Source: Monoplex corrugatus
Taxonomy: Eukaryota > Mollusca > Gastropoda > Littorinimorpha > Ranellidae
Reading direction: 5' to 3'
Assembly (NCBI GenBank): GCA_030674185.1
Contig: CM060307.1
Span: 59,239,981 to 59,303,980, forward strand
Length of the DNA: 64,000 nucleotides
Shown: piece after piece, positions 10,906 through 21,702 of the stretch
Position numbering within the stretch: the first letter of the stretch is position 1
Layout of the letters: every line of letters starts with the position of its first letter
Position numbers and translations under genes: made by a program
The notes under the pieces: generated by a model
What the model was told of the DNA's origin: nothing
Database searches by the model: none
What the model saw: the letters and a program-made list of their open reading frames with translations, nothing else

Positions 10906-12267
10906 TCAGGCCATGCTGGTATTGCTCATTTCCAGTCTCTGCCTGATTTGAACAGTACTGCCACCTTCTCACTGCTCACTCTCTCTGTGGACTAGTACAG
11001 TAGTTGCCTGGTTCAAAGTCTGGGTCATCCACAGATCTGTAAATCTCATCCAACATATGGTGCGATGAAATTGCTAAAAACAACTCTGGCAATACCCTGC
11101 CTCTTCACAGCACTTGACCTGGCTGAGGTTTATCATCAGCCATTTTCAAAGGTCAAACTCTTTGAAGGAGTATTTGCAAAAGTCAAACGCAATGATCATA
11201 ACAAAATGCAACTGGCTGCTGGCCCCATGCATGATTCACAGTAGATGGATAAAACTTTCTGATTTGTGCAAACTGATATTTCCCAGCTTAAAAATGGAAA
11301 CAGGAAAAATTCTGATGTGACTCAGGACATACTAGTATGTCAATGGCAAACAAGATACTACATCATCAGGACAGATGATATGTCCTTGGCACTGGAGAAG
11401 TTCATACTTAGCTGTGTGTAGGCCAAACTAAATTAGCTAACAGATAGTTTATAAAGACAATTAGTATTTATTTCAGATACAGACACAGAGACATGCAATG
11501 ATGCATATATATATATACATAAGGCCAATAAAAAAAAAAGCAGACATTTCAACTGGTGTCATACATATTAAAAGAAAAGTACAAAGTAACTTTATCCAGT
11601 GGAACTGGAAGACAAAAAGAAGCTCGAAAATATATTTATATGTATATAATTGGGCAAAAGCAACACACTAACATGGTGAATATTCAATGTATAGCAACCA
11701 AGTAAGTGGTATCTTACAAAAACTATGCTGGATTTAGACAGTAACATGTAAAGCCTTTGATGTATTAATCAAAAGATGATTTATTATCTCAGCATTGTCT
11801 AAAAACAATCCCATACAAACACATATGCTCCAAGCCACATAAAAAAAAACTGGCATGTTTTCGCATCAAAATACACTAGTGGAAAAAAACTGTCAATGTC
11901 ACAAATACAAACACACAACATATTGTGTAAGTTGCAACATTTCATGTTTGAAAAATAAAACAATGAAAGGCATGCATACTACACCCTTCTACATCCATAC
12001 CCACACACACAACACATGAAGAAGCAAAAAAGAAAAATTAAAAAAGGGTGTTCTACGTCCTACATGCAATGAGGTCCATCAACAATAACACACACACACA
12101 CCTCCTAAGTGGTACGAAATAATCTCCCTTAAAGTGCTTTTTAAGGTTTACACTCAGACCCGAATATTATCATTTAATTTCCCTTAATTTTTTTTTAAGT
12201 TTTACAATCAGGCAAAAGGACAGAAATGGTCATGAATCTTTTACAAATGCAAAATCCAAAAACTCAC
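10906..12267. other. Intronic sequence, nothing recognised
   Basis: AT-rich, with a few short CA runs (12000-12015, 12090-12102). No exon or RNA gene seen. The donor of the large exon lies at 12267. Confidence 0.45.
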
Positions 12268-14145
12268 CTGCATTCAAGACTTTTTTGTACATGACAGGCC
12301 AAGCCTCATAACAGCGCACAGAAGACGATGGTTTTCCTTCCCACAATGGCAAAACAATGACATCTGTGTCACCACCTGCAGCCGTTATGTTACCCTTGTG
12401 GACCAATATTGTGTGACCATGATCACTTGTAGCCCTCAACAGCACTTCATTTTGTGGGAAATGAACATGTGCAGAAACACAGTTATGTGTGACTGCTTCC
12501 AGACTTTTCTTGTCTTGACAGCTTTGCAGATAAAGTCCAGTTTGATGATCAACTTTCACCTGCCGCTGGTGTAATTGTGCCAAGAGACCATTCAACTTCT
12601 TTTGAGTTTCCTGACAATCATGTCCATCTGCTCTGACTTCAAGAATGTCCTGTTTAACCTCAAAGCTAACTTTCTTGCTGCTGAATTTGTCATTCAATTG
12701 TTCAGGATTAGACTGAATGTGCTGCAAAATGTCACGAGGGAGTGGCATCCTAACCACACCACTTAAATCAACTTCAACTTTGTTTGTTTCTGTGTGCTTA
12801 CTTCCCCGATTCAGTGAAGCTGGCTGTTGCCGTGTCAAGTTACCATCATGTGGACCTGCAGCTTTATCACTTTTGGCAGCCTTATGGCCTTCTTTTTGCG
12901 AACCATCTTTGTGATACTTTCTCTGTGAACATTCTTTTCGCCAAGAGACATCATGACTTACACTATCAACAACTGAAGCTGTTCTTCTGCTGTCAGAGGA
13001 TTGCGGAGATGCTTTACTTGAGTTAGCATCATGTCCATCATCTGACATAGCATCATGTCCACCAGAGACTTCATGCCTTTTATTCTTCGACTGACAGAGG
13101 AGTCCACAGCTAAGTTTGGATAAATTTGGCATTTGGCCGTTTCCTGAAGATTCAGACTGTAACAAATACTGTTTTTCATCAGGTGATCTCTCTGGGTCAT
13201 TTTCTTCACAGCTCTTATCATTTACTTCAGTGCCATGGCCATCATCTTTACTGGCAACATTATGCAGTTCTACTGAGTTGGCATCAACATCATCCTTAGC
13301 AGGGCAGCTCTGTAGGCTTAAGGTTTCAGGTTCAGCTTCAAGCATACAAAAACTGCTTTGTGTTGATAATTGTTCAGTGAAAGAAGTACTCTCATGATTT
13401 CCTTTCTGAGTGTTTAAAACTGGTCTTGCACTGATGTAAATACAAGTGGTATCACTCTGAACACTTCGATCTGTGCGGTGTATGCTGAGACAATTACCTT
13501 CTGATATTCTGTGGTCAAGGCTATCTTGTACAGTTTCAAATTTTAAGACAGGTGCCAAGTCTTTGTCATCTATCTGGTCAGTCTGTGTAGATTTATTATT
13601 CTGACCACAATTCAATAGTGCACCGACAGTATAAAAAGATGAAGATGTTCTGTCTGTGGTCTTATCAGTATCATCCTGTAAAGATTCAGCTGTTTCACAT
13701 TGTTCAATATCCAAATCAGGCTGGTATGCTGCAGTATCATCACCTTGTCTCTGTCCACTACTATCAAGAGGACTGAAGTCAGTGTCTGTTTCTGCACTCT
13801 CTTCAAAAGTTGTATTAGTTTTCTTGGAGCAGACTCCTTTCTCTTGTCCTGCAGTATGACTGTCTGTATGTTCCAAACTTGTTTTGACTGTTGACGCAGA
13901 TATACCTGTTGTCCGATTTACATTTGAATCTTTAGTTTCCAAGTTCGGAAACTGACTGGTCGAACTTGTCTCAGCACAGCACAATGGTACATCTTGTAAA
14001 GTTCTCACATCCTCTGTTTCAGGTGTTACTGATGGTGGTGAATCATTCTGGACAACGGGGTCAGTGTGTGTCTCCTCAGAATCCTGGTCACCAGCATGGT
14101 CATGATTGTCATCTATCTTGTCATCCATTCCTGACACACATGGTG
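12268..14145 (-). CDS. PARP14-like macrodomain protein, large N-terminal exon
   Basis: The exon runs from an acceptor (tttatttatccag) to a CAG|GTGAGT donor. The first in-frame ATG of the exon (14126-14128, context GGAATGG) starts MDDKIDDNHD and gives 620 codons, ending in phase 1. Residues 1 to about 450 are acidic and Ser/Thr/Asp/His-rich with no fold I recognise, and contain recurring DGHD/GHDA motifs. Residues about 455-570 look like a KH or RRM-like module, as found between macrodomains of PARP14. Residues about 573-620 (TILVHKGNI...DVIVLPLWEG) are the first strands of a macrodomain. The usual binding loop, V-N-x-A-N after D-V-I, is replaced by LPLWEG. In PARP14-type proteins such domains bind or process ADP-ribose on proteins in antiviral responses. 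A catalytic PARP domain would lie outside the window and is not shown. Confidence 0.75.
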
Positions 14146-14189
14146 CTGGATAAATAAAGAAGGCTATCATCAGTAAAGTGAAACAAGAA

Positions 14190-14426
14190 TACAACATGTA
14201 CACTGGCATGAATATTGTTTGCTGCACAATAAAAAGTGTATTAGAATGAAGATTGTTTGATGTAAAATAACAAGTTTGGAAGCCAGAAGACTGTTTCTTG
14301 TACAATAATAATTAATAATAATAATTACAATATTTATATAGCGCAAAATCTTGATAAAATCAAATCTAAACGCTGAAACAGACACATGCACGCACGCAGA
14401 CACACGCACGCGACACACACACACAC

Positions 14427-14495
<69 letters not shown>

Positions 14496-15265
14496 CACAC
14501 ACACACGCATGGCTATAAATGGGGAGAAAGAATAAAAGCAATGGAAAATTATAGTGAGCATATTATGTACAATTATATATTACAATGTGATTCCCCTCCA
14601 AGTGGAGACAGGCTGCAGAGGGGTTGAGTGAGGTCAGGATTTTATGCAGAGGAGAAAAGGTGAGTTTTGAGAGCGGACTTGAAGGAGACAAAAGTAGGTT
14701 GCTGATGGACTGAGAGAGGAAGTTTGTTCCAGGAGAGTGGACCAGAAACAGAGAAGCCTCGTGGACCATAGGTATTGAGCTTAGTGCGTGGAAAGCGAAA
14801 AGTCAGAGGATCGGAGGCAGAGCGGAGGGTACGTGAGGGAACATAGATCTCAAGTAGGCTTGACAGGTAATGGGGGGCTGCGTTATTGAGGCTTTTGTAG
14901 CACATGGTGTCTAGTTTGTACTGTATGCACTTTGATACAGGGAGCCAGTGAAGTTGTGCCAGGAGAGGAGATATGTGGTCAGCTTTTTTCTTTTTGAGTA
15001 CAAGGCGTGCAGCATTGTTTTGAATGCACTGTAGGATGTGAATGGTGGAGGCAGGAAGACCAGACAGGAGTGAATTGCAAAAGTCAATGCGAGACATTAT
15101 AAAGGAGAGAACGAGAACAATAACAAGTATGGTAGCATAAAGATTGTTTCCCATACAATTACAAGAATGTTAGTATGAAGATTGTTTCCTGTTAACCAAA
15201 AATTCAAGTATATTAGTGTTAGCATGAAGACCGTTTTCTGTAAAACGAAAATACAAGTATGTTCA
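14190..15265. repeat. Minisatellite (unit about 37-40 bp) split by a LINE insertion
   Basis: Units like gaagattgtttcctgtacaa-ttacaagtatgttagcat occur at 14190-14300 and again at 15113-15265. The LINE 3' end at 14305-15113 sits between them. The sequence acaata flanks both sides and is a likely target-site duplication. Confidence 0.75.
14305..15113 (-). mobile_element. L2/CR1-like LINE, 3' end with internal CA microsatellite
   Basis: The minus-strand frame (about 14642-15110) reads [29 protein letters not shown] and [18 protein letters not shown], the classic C-terminal reverse-transcriptase boxes of CR1/L2/Rex-type LINEs, ending LKTHLFSSA. Downstream are a 3' UTR with a long CA array (14401-14507), a gcgctatataaatattg block and an (ATT)n tail. 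The element is 5'-truncated. The same 3' tail recurs at 29795-29930. Confidence 0.85.
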
Positions 15266-15617
15266 GTGTTCCCCACTGGCCTCAAATTCCAAGCACTATT
15301 ATGACCCCTGGCCTGGAATTTCTGAGGATCATTTTCCAATTTTTTTTTTTTTTTTGGGGGGGGGGGGGAGGTCACAGGTAAAAATAATACCAGAAGCTCA
15401 CTAAGTATGCAAAATAGAAAGAAAAGAAACTAATTAGCACTGTAAGTATTCATTATTTTCTATTTCATTTTAGAATTATATAATTGTATTCAAACAAGTA
15501 CTGCAATTAAAATAATTATTACAACTTGAATAGATAACTACCTGCAATACTGTAAACAATGTCTGATGTACTTTCACTGCATCAGAGTTCATCTTTTGTA
15601 GGGATTGTTCACCTTCA

Positions 15618-16960
15618 ACATCATCATCATCATCATCATCATCATATGCCCTGCAGCATGACGTTGGCGATCGTGGCCCTCCGTACGAATCTATCTTTTG
15701 TCACTGCAGGTACATCTCCCAGCCTCTCTGTCTTCATCCACTCTGCAAATCCAACCAATATTTTCTTCCTGGGTCTACCTGCGCTCTTTTTTCCGACAGC
15801 TTTCCTGTTATGACTAGGTGCTGTAATTTCTCTTGTCTCATAAAATGTTCTATAAATGTTGCCCTTCCCCCCCCCCCCCCTAATCTTCTTCATTTATGTT
15901 CCTTTTCTTTGCCTGTATCAAGACTGTCTTTTCTGTTTTCTTTGCTGTCCATGGAACTCTTAACATCCTTTTTAGAAACCACATTTCAGCTGCCTCAATC
16001 TTGTTCTGACTTTGTGTGTTGACCATCCATGATTTACATCCGTATGACAGTACTGGTTCTATGCAACACTGAAGAACTCTCTTCCTGGTGTTAACTGATA
16101 GGCATTTGCTGGTAAGAGCACTTTTCATTTTCTTGAATGTTGTTTTAGCTTGGTCAATTCTGCTGGCTATTTCCAATGTGCATCTGTCATCTGGTAAGAT
16201 GATTCTTCTCTGAAAATTAAACATATCAATTTGTCTCAATGTTATGCCATTTGCTGTCATTTTGCATGAGGGAATTTCTTGTTTTTTACTGATTAACACG
16301 ACTTCAGCCTTCATACCATTTAGCTCCAGTCCTTTATGTCTACTTTCTATTTCTATTATATTCACAAGATTTTGTATGTCTTTTTCATTTTCTGCAATTA
16401 AAACTGTGTCATCTGAGTAATGAAGATTGTTTAACATTTTTCTTCCAACCTTTATCCCAGGGCATTCTTCTACATTTCCCATGACGGTTTCACTGTAAAG
16501 TGAAAGCAAATCTGGTGACAGAACACATCCCCGCATAACCCCTCTTTTGATATTTTCAAAAGAGCCTTTCATTTTCTACTCTAATTGCTCCTCTTTGTTC
16601 CCAGTGCTTATTCCTTATTATTTTTAGATCGTTTCCATCAACACTGAGTCTGTCTTACATGATCAAATGCCTTGATATTATCACCAAAATATAAATCTTT
16701 ATTCAACTCAACTGATCTTTCTATAAGAGTTCTCAGAATGTATTAATAGTTCCTTTCCCTTCAACACATTCACATTGTTCTGCTATTTCTCTTTTGATTC
16801 TGTTCCTTATTCTCATTATGATTATTCTTAATACAATCTTTGTTACATGACTGATTGTATGATGGAGTTCGCATTCTATAGCCCCCGCTTTCTTTGGAAG
16901 TGCAATGAAATTTATTCTGACATATCTTTAGGGATTTTTCCTGTGTCATAATGATAAACA
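15618..16960 (-). mobile_element. RTE-like LINE, reverse-transcriptase half with ATG-repeat tail
   Basis: The minus-strand frame at 15880-16572 shows GVMRGCVLSPDLLSLYSE, then LHYSDDTVLIAENE (the catalytic Y-x-D-D box with Ser in place of the usual Ala), SYGCKSWMVNTQSQNKIE and FLKRMLRVPWTAKKTEKTV. More decayed frames continue upstream to about 16960 (CQNKF, AIECELHHTI). The 3' end is a run of CAT on the plus strand (15618-15645), i.e. an ATG-type tail typical of RTE elements. 5'-truncated. Confidence 0.85.
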
Positions 16961-17059
16961 CACATTTTTATCTCAAGTTCAATCCTAGCCTACAGCATTA
17001 AAATCAGACTTATTTGTTGCCCAACTTAATGTTTCCATCATTTTGGCATTTCACGGGTC

Positions 17060-17190
17060 GATCACTTTACCAGCACAAATGGGTTTTGTGCAGGCTAAGG
17101 GAGTTTGCCATAAAATTCCTGGCAGATTTGTGGGTAGTGCATGGAAATATCCGAGTGTGATGAATACTTTTTGAAAATTCCAAACTCATC
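17060..17190 (+). mobile_element. Fragment of a SINE body shared with 47340-47700
   Basis: The stretch gggttttgtgcaggctaagg, followed by tcctggcagatttgtggg and a gtgatgaatac block, aligns by eye with 47615-47705 and in part with the minus strand of 51280-51310. Confidence 0.6.
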
Positions 17191-17858
17191 AAACTCTAAA
17201 CTCTTAAACTCGATCTAAGCATCCTAAAGAGGAGTTTTTGTATGTCGCACCATTGGCATGAATGTAATATGTCACACAGTATCAAAGAATGCCGTTTTTA
17301 TTAAATTGAACAAACAAAAGCAAAAGGGTAATAACTGCTGGTGCAATTTAGGTCTCTCATGGAGTATGTAGTTTTAAGTAGTTTGTTCACAAGAGATTTC
17401 TTGTACTCGGACAACCCCATATGTAGTCCACCCAAATGAGCAAGCAATTATCTGGCAGAGTTTCTGAGCCTGCACAAAATCTAAGGTGAAATGGGGAGGG
17501 AGTACACACTACCAGAATGATAAAAACAGCCAGTTTTTGATATTGCATGCTAAGACAACTTGAGATATCTGATTCTGAGTCCACAGTCCATCAAAAGAAC
17601 CAACCAGCCCGCTAGTCGTAGCTTAGTAGCTAGTACAAGTAAAGCACAGTAATAGTAATACAAGTACTAGAGTCTAGTATAGACACATCTCATCATCTGA
17701 AGTTAAAACTGCGCGAGAGGAACTCAACTGCATCATTGCCTCCGTAAATAGATTGCCGGGAAGCGAGATAGATATAAGCCTAAACTGCACCACTACCAGT
17801 AAAAGTTTGTTTCTGTTTTTATAGTCAACATGTTAATAAACTGAATACAATACCTCAC
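17191..17858. other. Probable first intron, nothing recognised
   Basis: No exon or repeat I can support. It lies between the candidate first exon and the large coding exon of the macrodomain gene. Confidence 0.4.
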
Positions 17859-17935
17859 CAAACGTTTCCTGCTTCTCCGCGCAAAGCACAAAATGGTTGC
17901 GGGGCAGAACCGAAACCGAAACCAAGTTTTGTGAA
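17859..17935 (-). other. Candidate non-coding first exon of the macrodomain gene
   Basis: On the minus strand a GC-rich stretch without ATG ends in TTTG|GTGAGG, a fair donor. The next exon (12268-14145) begins with its own start codon 18 bases in, so a purely 5'-UTR first exon fits. The exon's 5' end is not defined by sequence. This is inference from position, composition and the donor only. Confidence 0.35.
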
Positions 17936-17966
17936 AATGACATCATGACGCTGTCAACCAATCGTG
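17905..17966 (-). promoter_or_regulatory. Promoter-like cluster with ISRE/IRF motif and CCAAT box
   Basis: Positions 17912-17923 read GAAACCGAAACC, a perfect match to the IRF-binding pattern GAAANNGAAA, extended by a third imperfect GAACC unit on the left. An inverted CCAAT box (17958-17962) and a CRE-like TGACATCATGACG (about 17939-17950) lie just upstream in the minus-strand sense. No TATA box is evident. The position, 3.7 kb upstream of the start codon and next to a candidate first exon, is consistent with the core promoter of the macrodomain gene. Confidence 0.45.
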
Positions 17967-17969
17967 TAG

Positions 17970-18829
17970 AGTCGCTATCAACAAGAAAAATATCATGTCT
18001 TCATTTTTTTTAGATAGAAACTGAATCTTATATCGACAAACACGACCTAAATCCAGGTGCAAGGCTCGTATTTCATTTGTCCAACAGCGAAAACGTAAAT
18101 GCTTGCCTATAATTATTTTTTAGGCCAATATCTTTTTGTCTGTACTTTAGCATGTGACTGAATACCTTCCTTGTATTCATTGTTGTAACGAAATGTGAAT
18201 CAAATGAAAAATAAAGCAGAAAAATCTATGCGTGTATATTTTAAATGTGTATGTGCTTTAAGCAATATTCATTGCGTGTTAACACTATTATGAAAATTCT
18301 AGGCGTCTACAGCTCAAAGGAATCCAAATCATTGTTGATAATTGTTGCTATAGTCAGTGCACAAGGGACGTAAACCGAATTCTCAAGTGATACGTAGTTA
18401 TGACAGTTACTTCCCCTTGATTGTTCACTGGGCACCATTGCGGCTCCTTATCCCAGCCTTTTTATTTGCACAAGGATAGCAGCACAAGCGTAAAAATGTT
18501 TAAATGTTTTGTTTTGTTTTGTATTTGCTCTCGCCCATGGAGGGATTACATTACTACGAAAAAGATACGATAAACTTCATGAAAACATGAAAATAAATTG
18601 AAATCGATTTATCAATAATAGTAAACATTTTAACTGACACAAAAAGTACCCTGTTGTGAAAAGAGATTAACAACACTGAACATAAAAGAATAATCCGACA
18701 AATCTTATGATATATACTTACTTTTAAGCACATGCGTGCTCGTGCATACGAACAACCACATAGATACAAAATATACATACATGAATGGACATAGGTATAA
18801 ACATACACGCTAACTCGATCATTCTCACA
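17970..18829. other. Intergenic sequence, nothing recognised
   Basis: AT-rich with scattered CpGs near 18020-18090 and 18420-18490. No reading frame, exon or RNA gene supported on either strand. Confidence 0.45.
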
Positions 18830-18866
18830 CACACACAAGCACACGCACACATGCCTAACACACACA

Positions 18867-18899
<33 letters not shown>

Positions 18900-18955
18900 C
18901 ACACACACACACACGCATGCACGCATGCACACACACGTACGCGCGCACACGCGTA
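18830..18955. repeat. CA microsatellite
   Basis: Interrupted (CA)n with CGCG and GCATGC variants. It abuts sequence resembling the 3' UTR of the LINE at 14305-15113 (gagtcttgaaagtagacttg), so it may be the CA array of a decayed copy of that element. Confidence 0.9.
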
Positions 18956-18956
18956 G

Positions 18957-19725
18957 ATTAGAGTGAAAAAGATGAGTCTTGAAAGTAGACTTGATGGAGA
19001 ATGTCTGATGTAAAAGGAAGCTAACTAAATGCGACTGAACCATGATAACGAATCTATCCTGGCCAAATGACTTTTCGAAAGATGGAACGCAAAATACGCT
19101 GGAATCAGAAAAGGAGGTAAGCTTTCTGCATGGGGTGTAGATGCTGAGAATGTCAGAGAGACACTGAGGACCTATTCCAGGCGAAAATCAAAAAGTTTAT
19201 AATTGTTTCTACATTGAACAAGAAGTCAATGCAATAATCCAAGAAAGGGGAATGTGCTCATATTTGGAAAATTTGAAAATTATCTGAGCAGGAATATTTT
19301 GAACTTTCTGGAGCCTACGGAAAAGAAACTTTCAATGTCGCAAGCCAAAAGCGCATTTTGCAGTCATTAATACGAAACAGAACAGTGGTATCAGTAGCTG
19401 GGTAATGACGAATGTTCCCGAATTTCCACGAGTTTAAGACAGGCCACTTTGCAAGTGTTGAAAACATGCCCCCCAAAAATATCACATATTTTGGACAGCA
19501 TGCTTGGATGATTTCAAAACTATCCGCACAGCAACATTTTGAATTTTCTGGAGCCTATGGAAGAGACACTTTGCAGTGTCTTGCAATCGTTAATTCGAGA
19601 CAAACAGTGGCATCAGTGGTCAGGTAATGACGAATAGGCCTATTAGTGATTTTCCGGGAGGTTAAGACAAACCTCTTTGCAAATGTTGAAAACATGCTGT
19701 CCAAAATATCACATGCAAGACTGAT
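18957..19725 (-). mobile_element. Decayed LINE-derived sequence containing a tandem duplication of about 240 bp
   Basis: The start resembles the 3' region of the LINE at 14640-14720. Within it, 19255-19505 and 19506-19725 are two diverged direct copies: both carry tttgaa-tttctggagccta-gga, gta-tgacgaat and gcaa-tgttgaaaacatgc in the same order. No intact frame. Confidence 0.5.
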
Positions 19726-19737
19726 GGCCTATCTAAA

Positions 19738-20215
19738 GAAGACTCAGTTTCGTGTTTGTACGATTGACGCGTGATTCGGACTCGGTAACATGCTACCCCT
19801 GTGAGATTGATAAGAGATGGACTCCGTATTAGCGTCACGTATGTAAGATTGACATATAACTCGGACACAGTGACATGTCTCACGTGTAAAACTGATATGC
19901 CAGTCGGACTTGATAAAACGTCACGCATGTAAGATTGATATATATTAAGCCTCCATTAAACGTCATGCCTATACTATTGACCTGTGAGTCCGATTCGGTA
20001 AAACGTCACACATGTATGACCCATAAGAGTCGGACTGATTGACCCTTTGACTCCCCCACCCCATCCACCAACAGCAAAAACTTTACCCTTTGACACCCTC
20101 ACCCTATCCACCACCTTTCTATAGTAAGCTGGTGGATAGGGTGAGGAAATCAAAGGTCAAAGTATCACCTGTGTGAGATTAGTATACGAGTACAGTTCGA
20201 CAAAATGTCTCGTGT
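19738..20215. repeat. Diverged minisatellite (unit about 42 bp) split by a MITE
   Basis: Units like atgtaagattgacatgtgagt followed by cggactcggtaaaacgtcac recur about seven times at 19738-20037 and once more at 20163-20215. The MITE at 20043-20156 lies between. Confidence 0.75.
20043..20156. mobile_element. Degenerate copy of the CCCTTTGACTCCC MITE
   Basis: Begins CCCTTTGACTCCC, contains a second internal start (ccctttgacaccctcacc) and the palindrome ccacc.../...ggtggatagggtgagg, and ends atcaaagg. The flanks are TTGA and TCAA instead of TTAA, so the target duplication has decayed or the call of the ends is off by a few bases. Confidence 0.7.
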
Positions 20216-20695
20216 GTAATGAAAATTTGTTTGAGCTGGATCATTTTACTCAATACTTTACCAGCGCACGGGTTTATGTGCAGGCTTATGGATCATACCA
20301 AGAACGTTTTGGGTATTTTTCCACTGCGTGGCATCTGCGCAGTTGGTGCATATGGAATTTATTCCGAAACAGGACAGGCTGTTTTGAGGAAAAATGAAAC
20401 AGAAACAAGTCTATGGCGGGATTCCGTGCCACCGTTGGGTCCGTTGACCGTGGCCAAGAGAGTGATTTTGTTGTTGTGCAATGACACTCAAGTTGATCTG
20501 TCGCATTCTGTAAGTGACTCAGCGCCAGGTGGAGGGTCTTTTTTGGCGGATGGTGCCAGGGTGGCTGGACATCTCCCGTGAACTTCGTGGCACTGGAACT
20601 TTGACTGAAAGTGATGTATCGTGGAGCCAGAATGGGTGACGTTGGATCAACGCCATTGACGTAGCGCCGCCTGAATTTGAGACAGCAAAATACAG

Positions 20696-20800
20696 GTGTG
20701 TGTGTGTGTGTGTCTGTGTGTGTATGTACGTGCGTGTGTGTGTGCGTGTGTGCGCGTGTGTGTGCATGCGCGTGTACATGCGTGTGTGCATGTGTGTGTT
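20696..20800. repeat. GT microsatellite
   Basis: (GT)n with GC and TA variants, just outside the left LTR. Confidence 0.9.
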
Positions 20801-20865
20801 TATAAAAAAAAATGTGTTTTTTTTATCCATCCTGTATTAATGCCATAAACCCTGCTGATACGGAG

Positions 20866-21032
20866 TGAAAAGATTGTTGGGTATATTATTTAAGAAAGGA
20901 TGGATACAACTCAGAGCATGAAGATCTTGCTGGTTTATTCTCTAGTCACATAGGAAAAGCCGTAGCATAATTATGGGAGCAGTTTCGTATGACATAGCAT
21001 GTAGGCTACATAGTTTCGTACAATGTATAACA
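20866..21032 (-). repeat. 3' LTR of the Gypsy-type element
   Basis: 167 bp, TG...CA ends, nearly identical to 25619-25786. The two differ by a handful of substitutions and two short indels, which points to an insertion that is not very old. Confidence 0.92.
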
Positions 21033-21045
21033 TCCCCCTTCTTTC
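21033..21045 (-). promoter_or_regulatory. Polypurine tract
   Basis: On the minus strand GAAAGAAGGGGGA directly precedes the 3' LTR. This is the expected plus-strand primer for reverse transcription. Confidence 0.88.
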
Positions 21046-21204
21046 AGCAGATGATCCAATTTTGATAACATAAAAACAATCAAACTTGAAATGAAATAAC
21101 TTTGATCTTGAACACAAAAATTGGCACTGTACGAGCACATAACTTGTGCATGCAAGAAATAAAGAAAATGAAAAGCGAAACAGTTTCCTCGTTTCAATAC
21201 TGCG

Positions 21205-21207
<3 letters not shown>

Positions 21208-21264
<57 letters not shown>
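21208..21264. repeat. GT microsatellite inside the LTR element
   Basis: Uninterrupted (GT)n of about 57 bases between the pol stop and the polypurine tract. Confidence 0.92.
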
Positions 21265-21267
<3 letters not shown>

Positions 21268-21285
21268 CAGTCTGTGTCAGTACTG

Positions 21286-21702
21286 TCACTCTTCCCTGTA
21301 TCTCATGGGCTTTCTCACTTCCCTGCCAGATCGCGTGGTGCTGTATGAGGGAGGGCTCTCTGCCGCGAGTATCTGATTGTCCAAGGGCGCTTGGGGAAAA
21401 GGGGAGTTCTGGCTGCTTGCCGACGTTGATTTGTCCTTAGCCAGTATCTCCTTTTGTCCACTGGCCTGTTGCTGTGTTGGTGCGTCTCGCGCCTCGGTCG
21501 TGCCGGTACTTTCCTCTCCCCTGACGCACTCGCGCAGGTCGATCCTGTTCCAGCGGAGCTTGCTGCCCGTGTACATACTGACGTTGTACGACCTGGGAGT
21601 GGAGGTTTTGTTCACCACCTGCCCTGGCTCCCATCTCTTGGTCTCCTTATTCAAGATGCGAATGTCCTGTCCCGGTAGAGTGGGGGGAGCCAGATTTGTC
21701 AT
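21286..21702 (-). pseudogene. C-terminal tail of pol (after the integrase core)
   Basis: This frame, offset from the integrase frame, reads TLPGQDIRILNKETKRWEPG, then a Ser/Gln/Ala-rich tail and SYSTTRSGREVRKPMRYRE. Such PGQ-x-V/I-R and RSGR-x-x-KP motifs are common at the end of Gypsy pol proteins. The overlap at 21647-21702 with the integrase frame marks a frameshift. Confidence 0.8.

Noticed and set aside
14146..14305. An upstream start for the macrodomain protein (MYKKQSSGF...) with a signal-anchor-like stretch
   Set aside because: This segment is upstream of a good splice acceptor and lies in minisatellite and LINE-tail sequence; the hydrophobic run is intronic.
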